A DNA stretch of 32,600 bases from Candidatus Saccharimonadota bacterium (GTDB taxonomy: Bacteria; Patescibacteriota; Saccharimonadia; Saccharimonadales; JAGPDM01). The stretch covers positions 1-32,600 of the forward strand of contig JAGPDM010000005.1 of NCBI GenBank assembly GCA_018057585.1, given 5' to 3'. Positions within the stretch are counted from its first letter, which is position 1, and every line of letters begins with the position of its first letter. The notes beneath the pieces were generated by a model. The model saw nothing but the letters and a program-made list of their open reading frames with translations. It was not told where the DNA came from and ran no database searches. Positions 17,619-24,307 of the stretch are shown here, in pieces. The translations under genes were made by a program, and so were the position numbers.

Positions 17619-17624
17619 AGGAGG
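17619..17624 (+). promoter_or_regulatory. Consensus Shine-Dalgarno AGGAGG
   Basis: AGGAGG eight bases before ATG 17633 is the best ribosome binding site in the window. The start at 17633 is thus well supported; the out-of-frame ATG at 17629 is too close. Confidence 0.8.
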
Positions 17625-17632
17625 ATACATGT

Positions 17633-18364
17633 ATGGCAGATCAAGCAAAAAGAAATTATTCAGATCTAAAGGCAGTTTATCTAAATTGCACGCTTCAGCG
17701 TTCGCCAGGAGAATCACATACTCAGCACCTAATCGATAAATCAGCAGCAATCATGGAAGCACAAGGCGTTGGCGTGACACACATTAAACCAGTCGATGAG
17801 AAGATAGCGTTTGGTATGTCACCAGATATGACCAAAGAAGGTTGGGACGAGGATGCTTGGCCAAGGATTCAGGAACAAATTATGGAAGCAGATATTTTAG
17901 TAATTGGTACGCCAATCTGGTTAGGTGTTAAATCTAGCGTGGCCACAATGGCGATCGAACGGCTCTATAGCAACAGTGGCAAGACTAATGATAAAGGTCA
18001 ATATCTGTACTATGGCAAAACTGGCGGTTGTCTAGTTACTGGTAATGAGGACGGCGTAAAAGCCTGTGCCATGGAAATACTTTATGCACTGCAACATATC
18101 GGCTATGTTGTGCCTCCACAGGCTGATGCTGGCTGGATTGGTGAGGCTGGTCCTGGCCCAAGCTACGGCGACAAACTAGAAGACGGCAAACGAGCTGGTT
18201 ATGATAATGAGTTCACTAATCGCAACACCACTTTCACCACTTGGAATTTATTACAAACCGCCCGAATGCTCAAAGATGCTGGTGGTTTCCCTTCACACGG
18301 CAACATTGGTTCCGAATGGGAAACTGGTGCCCGTTTCGATTTCCCAAATCCAGAATATCAATAG
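17633..18364 (+). CDS. Flavodoxin-fold NAD(P)H-dependent oxidoreductase family protein
   Basis: A 243-residue flavodoxin-like protein related to NADPH-dependent FMN reductases and WrbA-like proteins. It begins with a beta strand and phosphate-binding loop LKAVYLNCTLQRSPGESHTQHLID, where S.....T contacts FMN phosphate. The next flavin-contacting segment is ADILVIGTPIWLGVKSSV, the aromatic-rich P.W.G loop. A third one is GKTGGCLVTGNEDGVKA. The physiological electron donor and acceptor cannot be told. A very strong AGGAGG Shine-Dalgarno motif suggests high translation. It is divergent from rarA and converges, across 79 bp, on the metzincin gene. Confidence 0.88.
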   Translation: MADQAKRNYSDLKAVYLNCTLQRSPGESHTQHLIDKSAAIMEAQGVGVTHIKPVDEKIAFGMSPDMTKEGWDEDAWPRIQEQIMEADILVIGTPIWLGVKSSVATMAIERLYSNSGKTNDKGQYLYYGKTGGCLVTGNEDGVKACAMEILYALQHIGYVVPPQADAGWIGEAGPGPSYGDKLEDGKRAGYDNEFTNRNTTFTTWNLLQTARMLKDAGGFPSHGNIGSEWETGARFDFPNPEYQ

Positions 18365-18443
18365 CCTAGTGCTAATAAATCGAAAATTGATGATCTTACC
18401 TTTTGTCGAAGATGGCGTAGATGTGCTTACTACTAGTGTGTTC

Positions 18444-19955
18444 CTAGACTCGATCAAGCTCACTGGCGGTTGGCCACGGATTGAACTTACAACCTTGCAA
18501 ACTAATTGATTGCTGTTGCATAACGGGTGCCGGCTGGCCAGCACCACCACAGCTCGCATGACCGAAGCCGATAAAGTGGCCTACCTCGTGGTTAATAACC
18601 ATCGAACGATAGTCGTTGATATTGCCACCAGCACCATTCCAGGCAGTAGTGCCACCGTTCCAACGATCAGCATTTATTATTACATTACTACCGGCTCGAC
18701 AGCTCCAACTAGCACTACAGCCACTACTAAAACTCGGCACTAAGTTGGCGGCACTAAGCCACAACGTGAAAGTACAGCCGCTCTTAACTTCAGAGAAGCT
18801 GACCCTACCACTACCTGCCCAACTGCGTGAATCCGCTAAGGTTGATGCCGCTTTTGAAGCAAAGCTACTCAAATTTGCTCCACTTATTCCTTTAGCCTGA
18901 ATACAATAGGTGTAGTGGCTACCACCGCCTGAACGTTTTGGTGCAATTACCCGAGCTTTGGTTTTAATAATCAATTCAGCATTTGGGGCTTTCCCTTCGT
19001 TGACTTGAGCATAAATTGCATTTGTCAATTCAGTACTGTTGGTAATTTCCAATTTTGCACTGTCGATCAATGAATTAAGGTAGGCAGCTATGGCTGGTTT
19101 GCTTGGCACAAAGCTATCATCCTTCTTAGCGAACCAAGTTAATTTCGCCTGCTTACTAGGTACTATAGCTTTATCATTATTTTTAATACTCACTTTTTGC
19201 TCAAGCTTTGTATTTAGCTCGTCACGATTATGCTCGATATCTTTGGTCGATATCTCAGGCTTTTCGTCCTCAAAAGGCAGCTGAATCGTCTTGTTGTTTT
19301 TGTTCATTTTAGTATTGATCCACTCCTGCATCTTTTTGCGATCAACTTTTTTACCTGACTGTTCAGCTTCAATCTTAAATTGCTCTTTATCTTTTATTAT
19401 TTCGGCATTTTGTGGTGGTGTACGCAGCTGCTCATTAACTTCGTTTAGTTGTTCATTAAATTTTTTGTCAGATACTTTTAATGGTAAGTCATATTGCTGT
19501 TTTATAACTAGTTGCCAAACCGGCAGATAGCCCTTTTGTCGCCCGACTATTGCTGTACTTTTTACTTCGTCCATCAATATTCCAAGTTCTTGACGCTTAA
19601 AATTCCTAGCGTATGGCTCTGGCTTTTTGACGCCTTCTTTTTTTACGCCAGCTTCGCTCTCGATTGTTATTTCTTCCGGCACCAAGCTTTCGAGTTGTTT
19701 ATCGCTGTAGCCGCTGATTTTCTCAGTGCCGATATAGCTGTTGGGATAGGCCTTGTCTTTATAAACATAGCCAACTATCAAGTTACTAGCTACAAACACG
19801 AGCAGCAACGAGCCGGCAATAATTCCGATTAACTTCTTATTAATCTTGCGCTTTTTCTTTGCTTTTTTAGCATCAGGTTTTAACTTGCTATCATTAGTTG
19901 ACTGTAAGTTTTTCTCAGTAGGAAGATTTTCTGGATTTTCAACTTTATGTTTCAT
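18444..19955 (-). CDS. Membrane-anchored metzincin-type zinc protease (DUF3152)
   Basis: This 503-residue protein has a Lys-rich cytoplasmic N-terminus (about 1-41) and one transmembrane helix (about 42-64). Next comes a long external region that opens with AYPNSYIGTEKISGYSDKQ, as in YoaR/VanW-type peptidoglycan-binding-like (PF12229) domains. The C-terminal domain from about 330 matches DUF3152: SWAGSGRVSF, INADRW, zinc motif HEVGHFIGFGH (about 456-466), and Met-turn APVMQQQS, with several cysteines likely in disulfides. It is predicted to be an extracellular endopeptidase; the target is unknown. A start three codons upstream (19964) is possible, but the extended -10 TGGTAAAAT favours 19955. 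Confidence 0.88.
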   Translation of the reverse strand: MKHKVENPENLPTEKNLQSTNDSKLKPDAKKAKKKRKINKKLIGIIAGSLLLVFVASNLIVGYVYKDKAYPNSYIGTEKISGYSDKQLESLVPEEITIESEAGVKKEGVKKPEPYARNFKRQELGILMDEVKSTAIVGRQKGYLPVWQLVIKQQYDLPLKVSDKKFNEQLNEVNEQLRTPPQNAEIIKDKEQFKIEAEQSGKKVDRKKMQEWINTKMNKNNKTIQLPFEDEKPEISTKDIEHNRDELNTKLEQKVSIKNNDKAIVPSKQAKLTWFAKKDDSFVPSKPAIAAYLNSLIDSAKLEITNSTELTNAIYAQVNEGKAPNAELIIKTKARVIAPKRSGGGSHYTYCIQAKGISGANLSSFASKAASTLADSRSWAGSGRVSFSEVKSGCTFTLWLSAANLVPSFSSGCSASWSCRAGSNVIINADRWNGGTTAWNGAGGNINDYRSMVINHEVGHFIGFGHASCGGAGQPAPVMQQQSISLQGCKFNPWPTASELDRV

Positions 19956-19962
19956 ATTAAAC

Positions 19963-19968
19963 ATTTTA
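19963..19968 (-). promoter_or_regulatory. Extended -10 (TGgTAAAAT), leaderless start for metzincin gene
   Basis: TAAAAT with TG one base upstream, seven bases before ATG 19955. The upstream ATG at 19964 overlaps the hexamer itself. Confidence 0.55.
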
Positions 19969-19990
19969 CCACTGTTTTATCTTAACCAGA

Positions 19991-20286
19991 CTAAATGCCG
20001 CTATATTTTTCCATCTGCTTGGACTTTTCTGTAATACCGAGATTTTTGTCTATATCTTTGGCCTCGGCATAGCCTAGTGTCAGTTGATTATTTTTCTAAT
20101 TTATAAAAGCAAAGTCTGGACTACCAAGCTGTGTCTTTCTTGGTTCATTGATGGCCTAGATGTGTCCAATAGAGTTCATCGACCGCTCCATGCTAGGCGA
20201 TAGGCGTGTTCTTTGGCTCTATCTGATGCGAAGATGATAGAGACTTCTTTTAAGTAGTCTTCTATCTATTCTACAAACTGGTTCAT
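19991..20286 (-). pseudogene. Remnant of a restriction-modification enzyme N-terminus (Type ISP/IIG-like)
   Basis: This fills most of the 416-bp gap between the metzincin and the Glu-rich gene. Minus-strand translation from ATG 20286 gives MNQFVE, a stop, then IEDYLKEVSIIFAS with AKEHAYRLAW. A frame change follows, and the third frame reads AINEPRKTQLGSPDFAFIN, a stop, then LGYAEAKDIDKNLG and EKSKQMEKYSG. This is the typical N-terminal nuclease region of Type ISP/Eco57I-like restriction-methyltransferases, including the PD...EAK nuclease motif. There are several in-frame stops, at least one frameshift, and the methyltransferase part is missing. A GATAAT seven bases before the ATG still shows the promoter geometry of the neighbours. 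Confidence 0.8.
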
Positions 20287-20293
20287 ATTTACT

Positions 20294-20299
20294 ATTATC
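20294..20299 (-). promoter_or_regulatory. Relict -10 GATAAT of the restriction pseudogene
   Basis: GATAAT on the minus strand ends seven bases before the pseudogene ATG, the same spacing as at intact leaderless genes. Confidence 0.4.
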
Positions 20300-20346
20300 G
20301 TAACATCTTGGCAGTTATTTATAGATAACTGCTTCCAGTAAAATGC

Positions 20347-20352
20347 TATAAT
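20347..20352 (+). promoter_or_regulatory. Extended -10 (TGcTATAAT) for Glu-rich gene
   Basis: TATAAT with TG one base upstream. Transcription would begin near 20359, leaving a leader of about 22 bases with AGGAT seven bases before GTG 20381. This is one of the few leadered first genes. Confidence 0.6.
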
Positions 20353-20380
20353 TGGTAGAAATATTTATAGGATATAACCA

Positions 20381-21529
20381 GTGTCAGCAGAAATTGGACC
20401 AGATAGCGAAAAGGACGAAAAGCTGAAACGAAAGTTTTCGGTAATCTCAGACAGCCCAGAAACAGCACCTGAAAAGACCGACGATGAAGTCGAGCTAGCA
20501 GAGGAAGAACCTAAAAAACAATCTTGGTTAGAAAAGTTATTTCAAGGCAAAAACTCTACCGAGAAGCAGCCCGACAAAACTGTAGAAAGCCCAATACTTC
20601 CTGCCATGGAGGTTGAACTAGTAGCTGAATCACCTGAGGCAGAAGTATCGACACCCGAAGCCACAGCTGAAGAACTAGAAAGACAGCTTAACTTGCAGAG
20701 AGAAGATCAGATAAGGAATGAAGAAATCAGTGAAACGTCGATTGTAGTAGAGCAAGACGAGAAAACAGAATCTATCCCAGAAGTATCGATTCCTGAACAA
20801 ATAGAGAAACCAGAAGACTCACCAGAGATTGAAAACACTGAGATAATTAGTCAAGAGCCAGAAAACCTGGTAGAAACGATAGATGAACCTGAAGCAGTGG
20901 ACCTAAAGCCTGCAAGGCAAGTTGAGAAGCAGAGCGAAAGTAAGCCAAGCGATGATCAAGAGCTAGAGATTAGGGACAATATCGCCAAACCAGTCGTGGT
21001 GGCTATCCAAGACACACCAACTGATAATCTAGTGGCTAAGAACGAGTTAGATAAAGACCAGTTGGCAGAAGCTTATAAAAGCGCGATTGAAACCGAAGAC
21101 GAACCGAAAGACATTGAGCAGGCAGCTACAGAACTAACGTCGAAGCTAACTAAACGTATCGGCCAATTAAAGACGAATCAAGAAGTCCAGACACGGGCAG
21201 AATCAGCAGATCTGCAGAAATCGGTCATTGCCGTATCGGAAAAGATATTAGCAGATCCCAATAAAAGCCATGCTCAACAGCGAGTCCAGGTTAAAAACTT
21301 GATGGAAGTACTTGGTTTCGAAAATGTCGACCAAACCCTAGATTTATTGATCAAGCAGTATGGTGAGCAGTTCATCAGCCAGCTAATGTCGCAACTACTT
21401 ATGATACTTCGCCAAGAGAAGTACGAACTTGATCCGATAGCAATCAGAAAGGCTCGCAAGAAACTCCAAACCAAAATCAGAATGAGCATTGGCCACTGCG
21501 CGATAAAGCTCTCCATGCAAGACTCCTAA
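20381..21529 (+). CDS. Acidic, mostly disordered hypothetical protein, 382 aa
   Basis: I do not recognise a family. Residues 1 to about 230 are very rich in Glu, Pro, Ser and Asp and look disordered, with no transmembrane helix. One short basic-aromatic island (KKQSWLEKLFQGKN, about 46-59) interrupts the acidic stretch. From about 235 the sequence becomes helical, with KSVIAVSEKILADPNKS and MEVLGFENVDQTLDLLIKQYG, then a basic C-terminus (RKARKKLQTKIR). This resembles a long acidic tether with a small C-terminal binding domain, but that is inference. The start is GTG with AGGAT seven bases upstream. It shares no operon with the downstream gene, which has its own -10. Confidence 0.7.
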   Translation: MSAEIGPDSEKDEKLKRKFSVISDSPETAPEKTDDEVELAEEEPKKQSWLEKLFQGKNSTEKQPDKTVESPILPAMEVELVAESPEAEVSTPEATAEELERQLNLQREDQIRNEEISETSIVVEQDEKTESIPEVSIPEQIEKPEDSPEIENTEIISQEPENLVETIDEPEAVDLKPARQVEKQSESKPSDDQELEIRDNIAKPVVVAIQDTPTDNLVAKNELDKDQLAEAYKSAIETEDEPKDIEQAATELTSKLTKRIGQLKTNQEVQTRAESADLQKSVIAVSEKILADPNKSHAQQRVQVKNLMEVLGFENVDQTLDLLIKQYGEQFISQLMSQLLMILRQEKYELDPIAIRKARKKLQTKIRMSIGHCAIKLSMQDS

Positions 21530-21572
21530 CTGCTGGCTATGAATAAGCAATGGCGTTTTAATCTATCTGATG

Positions 21573-21578
21573 TATAAT
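21573..21578 (+). promoter_or_regulatory. -10 TATAAT, near-leaderless start for PNPOx-like gene
   Basis: Perfect TATAAT, preceded directly by TG, ends eight bases before ATG 21587. It favours the ATG over the TTG at 21584. Confidence 0.6.
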
Positions 21579-21586
21579 TTGAGTTG

Positions 21587-22060
21587 ATGAGCACAACTGC
21601 ACAACAACAAGCCAAAACCCTGATCGATCAAAACCCTTTATCGGTAGTTTCGTTTAACAAAAAGCACGAAGCTCCACACTCTAGTGCAGTTTTCGTAATT
21701 CGTCAGGATCCATTCGATCTGTTTTTTGTAACTAAGACAGATACAGAAAAATACCAATGTCTACAGAAAGATAATAAGATTTCTGTAACTAGTTACGATT
21801 TTGCCTCTCAGCAAACTATCCAAGCAACAGGTGTAGCCGAAGAAATAACAGCTGAAGGCGGAACTATGGAAGAGCTGTTTAAAAAGCTAGCTCACATCAA
21901 GCCAAAGGGCGACATCAACTGGCTTCCACCTATTGTCAAACTCAAATCAGGCAATTATGCGATTGTAAGAATCAAGCTAGATAGCTTACGATTCGCCGAC
22001 TTCAGCGTGCAAAATCTCGAAGAAGATCCAAGCCAAGCCTTCACTCAAATTATTGGCTGA
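21587..22060 (+). CDS. Pyridoxamine 5'-phosphate oxidase-like flavin-binding protein
   Basis: A 157-residue split-barrel protein of the PNPOx-like superfamily, whose members bind FMN, F420 or heme. The fold is suggested by LIDQNPLSVVSFNKKHEAPHSSAVFV at the start (given here as its strand-turn-strand pattern), DLFFVTKTDTEKYQCLQKDNKISVTSY in the middle, and IQATGVAEEI after it. This pattern is that of general stress protein 26-like members, not of true pyridoxine biosynthesis enzymes. Cofactor and substrate are unknown. The gene converges on the PH/SHOCT gene with a 13-base gap. Confidence 0.8.
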   Translation: MSTTAQQQAKTLIDQNPLSVVSFNKKHEAPHSSAVFVIRQDPFDLFFVTKTDTEKYQCLQKDNKISVTSYDFASQQTIQATGVAEEITAEGGTMEELFKKLAHIKPKGDINWLPPIVKLKSGNYAIVRIKLDSLRFADFSVQNLEEDPSQAFTQIIG

Positions 22061-22073
22061 CCAACACTTAGTA

Positions 22074-22679
22074 TCAACCAATGATCTTGGCTTTTTCGGT
22101 TTGAAATTCTGTATCTGTTATCGCTCCGTCTGCATGCAATTTAGCTAGTCTCTCTAGCATTTCCAGCTCGTTAACATAGCTATTTTGTGGCTGAACCTGT
22201 TGCTGGCTGTAGGCTGGCTGTTGCTGGACTACTTTTGGCTGAGTTGGTGCTTGATTGATCTGTGTGGGCTTCTGCTGTCTGCTATGAGCTCGGTGGATTC
22301 GATCTTGCGTCACTCTGACAAACCTTCGAATTAATTTATTTGGTGCAAACCTAAGCTCGATCGTACCGTTTGCAGCCGCGAAGCTAACCATGCCAGCCAT
22401 GACACCAATATCGTAATTGATGCTTTCTATATGAGTATAGCTATAGCCGTCGATCCGAGAGTTCATGAATCGTTTGTCGATGTAGTAAACTCTTTCATTT
22501 GTTGCAGCCATGAATACGAAAGAATTATTATTCGTACCATATACTAGAGCTTCGACTGTCTCCTGGGGAGTAAGAGTTTTCTTTAATTCACCAATCTCCA
22601 TCCTACCGATTAAATTCCCAATGAAGCCGAAGTCCTTCCGGCAATCTTCGATCTGTTTTAACTGCTGCCTGGTTGCCAC
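22074..22679 (-). CDS. Bacterial PH-domain protein with C-terminal SHOCT motif
   Basis: A 201-residue soluble protein with two recognisable parts. The first (about 30-135) looks like a bacterial PH domain (bPH_4/YdjM-like), with TNERVYYIDKR, YTHIESINYDIG and GTIELRFAPN. A Gln/Pro-rich linker follows (about 138-168). The last 31 residues, ELEMLERLAKLHADGAITDTEF, form a SHOCT motif, a short helical oligomerisation element. The start is GTG, and overlaps the upstream stop by one base (TAGTG), so translation is coupled to the pterin dehydratase gene. Function of this architecture is not established. Confidence 0.8.
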   Translation of the reverse strand: MATRQQLKQIEDCRKDFGFIGNLIGRMEIGELKKTLTPQETVEALVYGTNNNSFVFMAATNERVYYIDKRFMNSRIDGYSYTHIESINYDIGVMAGMVSFAAANGTIELRFAPNKLIRRFVRVTQDRIHRAHSRQQKPTQINQAPTQPKVVQQQPAYSQQQVQPQNSYVNELEMLERLAKLHADGAITDTEFQTEKAKIIG

Positions 22680-22921
22680 TATTCAATCCTATTATCGATT
22701 ATTCGATCAATCTTTTCGGACATTTGTCTATCCTTTTCCGTCACCTTAGCTTCCGAGTGGGTTGTCAGGCTGATTTCGGCAAAACCATATCCAAGCTTAA
22801 TATCAGGGTGGTGATTCTCAGTCTCGGCTAATTCCCCAACTTCATTAACAAATTTTAAGGCTTGCTTAAAATCATCAAATTTAATCTTCTTGGTTATTGA
22901 ATTTCCAGTTTCGTTCCACAT
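22679..22921 (-). CDS. Pterin-4a-carbinolamine dehydratase (PCD/DCoH family)
   Basis: Dehydrates 4a-hydroxytetrahydrobiopterin, usually to recycle the cofactor of aromatic amino acid hydroxylases; many bacterial members have other or unknown roles. The 80-residue protein is slightly short but has the active-site signature AETENHHPDIKLGYGFAEI (two adjacent histidines then P-D), followed by SLTTHSEAKVTEKD, the conserved L.TH....T..D. The start ATG 22921 has GGAG (22928-22931) six bases before it; the longer TTG reading from 22933 is therefore rejected. It overlaps the PH/SHOCT gene by one base. No aromatic hydroxylase is visible in the window. Confidence 0.9.
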   Translation of the reverse strand: MWNETGNSITKKIKFDDFKQALKFVNEVGELAETENHHPDIKLGYGFAEISLTTHSEAKVTEKDRQMSEKIDRIIDNRIE

Positions 22922-22946
22922 TGCAGTCTCCAATTTACAGGTCTGT

Positions 22947-22952
22947 TAATAT
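22947..22952 (+). promoter_or_regulatory. Extended -10 (TGtTAATAT), leaderless start for miniprotein
   Basis: TAATAT with TG one base upstream, six bases before ATG 22959. It supports the 52-residue ORF as a real transcription unit. Confidence 0.55.
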
Positions 22953-22958
22953 GATAGC

Positions 22959-23117
22959 ATGGAAAAAACAGCGAAATATCTAGTTTTAACTTTTGCAACT
23001 ATCGTTGGCTCATATCTACCCGTTTTATTTGGTGCGAGTTCACTTGGTATGCTGAGTATTGTCGGTGGATTCTTTGGTGGCTTAGCCGGAGTTTATATCG
23101 TCTACAAAATGGACTAA
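22959..23117 (+). CDS. Membrane miniprotein, 52 aa, two hydrophobic segments
   Basis: This short ORF translates to a protein starting MEKTAKYLVLTFATIVG and ending YIVYKMD, with two hydrophobic segments (about 7-24 and 29-48) joined by a Gly/Ser-rich turn (FGASSLGM) and a GGFFGGLAG stretch allowing tight helix packing. It fills an otherwise empty gap between two minus-strand genes. Support comes from an extended -10 six bases before the ATG and from a stop that overlaps the convergent aminotransferase stop by four bases, as at two other gene pairs here. I cannot assign a function; it is not a recognised toxin. Confidence 0.7.
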   Translation: MEKTAKYLVLTFATIVGSYLPVLFGASSLGMLSIVGGFFGGLAGVYIVYKMD

Positions 23118-24298
23118 ATAACTGATTTAAGATTGTCTGCAAATCGATGTATGGACGCTGGACTAATTGATGCCACGTTAATACGAGAGTTGGGCAGGAT
23201 AAGCACACCTTTAGCCCTCAATTGGTCTAGCTGTAGTTCGCTAAAGCCACCTGTAAATAGTTGCAAGAACAGCCCTTTGGTCTGGTTTATCCAGCTATAT
23301 TCACTGCCTAAGACATCAACTATAGCCCTACGATTAGCAATTAGTAAACCTGTACGTATTTGATCAATCTCGCGTTCGACCTGAGAAATGTAGCTGTCAT
23401 TAGATAAAACCTCAGAAGCAGTTTCCGCAACTAGCCGAGAAGCATTCGAGTACAACCGACGAACTATTACGTTGAGCTGCGACTGCCAATCAGATGCTTG
23501 ATCTTTGGGTACATTCAAGCAATAAAGTGCACCCAGCCTCTCCTGGTAAAGTCCGAGATTCTTAGAGTTTGACAAGCAAACCATAGCTGGAACATCAGTT
23601 TTCAGCAGCTTTTTTAGTGCATAGTTGTCGCTCTCAAACGAATCAGCTAGACCATAATATGCACAATCGATAACAACAGCCATAGATTTAGCACTTAATA
23701 TTTCGTATATTTGGTCCCACTGCCTAGCGGTTCTGTCATGACCATCGCCATTGTAGGCAACGGCCTGGAGCAACACCCAGCTATTATCAGATGATGACTT
23801 GAGAGCATCTACGTAAACGCTGTGATCATAGCCTGGGTGATTATCTACCTGGCGTTTGTAGATAGATATATCGAAGTTCTTAAAGATATTTTTGTGATTG
23901 CCGTAGCCTGGATCAATCAACAGCTTTCGTGTATTTGAAGTCTGCTTCATCATTTCCGCTGCAAGCGTAAGGGCGCCAGTACCGCCGATTGATTGAGCTT
24001 GCGGCCAATCTTCCTCGTATTCATCCATCACCCAATTAGAGTGAGCCTTAAGATATCCACCATGACCACGCTGCGACTGGTAACCACGGTCTTGTGTTAA
24101 ATTAATTTCTGATAGCGATTCTGTCATTATTTGATCAACTATCTGAGGACGCATGGGCTTGTTAGATGTAGGATCAAGTATTACACCGATTGTTGAGTTT
24201 ATAGCCTGATCACGGTGGGTTTTAACCATTTCTGGCCAATCAGCCTGGATACGCATTATTTGATCAAGCTGGGTTTTTAGTGGTTTATCGAATTTCAT
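23114..24298 (-). CDS. Aspartate/aromatic aminotransferase, PLP-dependent, fold type I
   Basis: A 394-residue class I aminotransferase close to the AspC/TyrB subgroup. The family landmarks are IGGTGAL (about 104-110), the N183 asparagine region (AVAYNGDGHD, standing for HNPTG), D211 and Y214 (VIDCAYYGLAD), the PLP lysine K246 (LSNSKNLGLYQERLG), and the substrate-carboxylate arginine in LPNSRINVAS near 374. The N-A-H-N-P-T-G consensus is altered to A-Y-N-G-D-G, which is unusual. Aspartate, tyrosine or phenylalanine are possible substrates; the phenylpyruvate from pheA is one candidate. It begins nine bp after the DUF2207 stop with no clear Shine-Dalgarno motif. Confidence 0.88.
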   Translation of the reverse strand: MKFDKPLKTQLDQIMRIQADWPEMVKTHRDQAINSTIGVILDPTSNKPMRPQIVDQIMTESLSEINLTQDRGYQSQRGHGGYLKAHSNWVMDEYEEDWPQAQSIGGTGALTLAAEMMKQTSNTRKLLIDPGYGNHKNIFKNFDISIYKRQVDNHPGYDHSVYVDALKSSSDNSWVLLQAVAYNGDGHDRTARQWDQIYEILSAKSMAVVIDCAYYGLADSFESDNYALKKLLKTDVPAMVCLSNSKNLGLYQERLGALYCLNVPKDQASDWQSQLNVIVRRLYSNASRLVAETASEVLSNDSYISQVEREIDQIRTGLLIANRRAIVDVLGSEYSWINQTKGLFLQLFTGGFSELQLDQLRAKGVLILPNSRINVASISPASIHRFADNLKSVI

Positions 24299-24307
24299 AG
24301 CTTATGA

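Noticed and set aside
18201-18509. Plus-strand ORF across the flavodoxin end and the metzincin C-terminus
   Set aside because: It is out of frame with two well-supported genes, has no promoter or ribosome binding site, and its protein has no recognisable pattern. Treated as a shadow.
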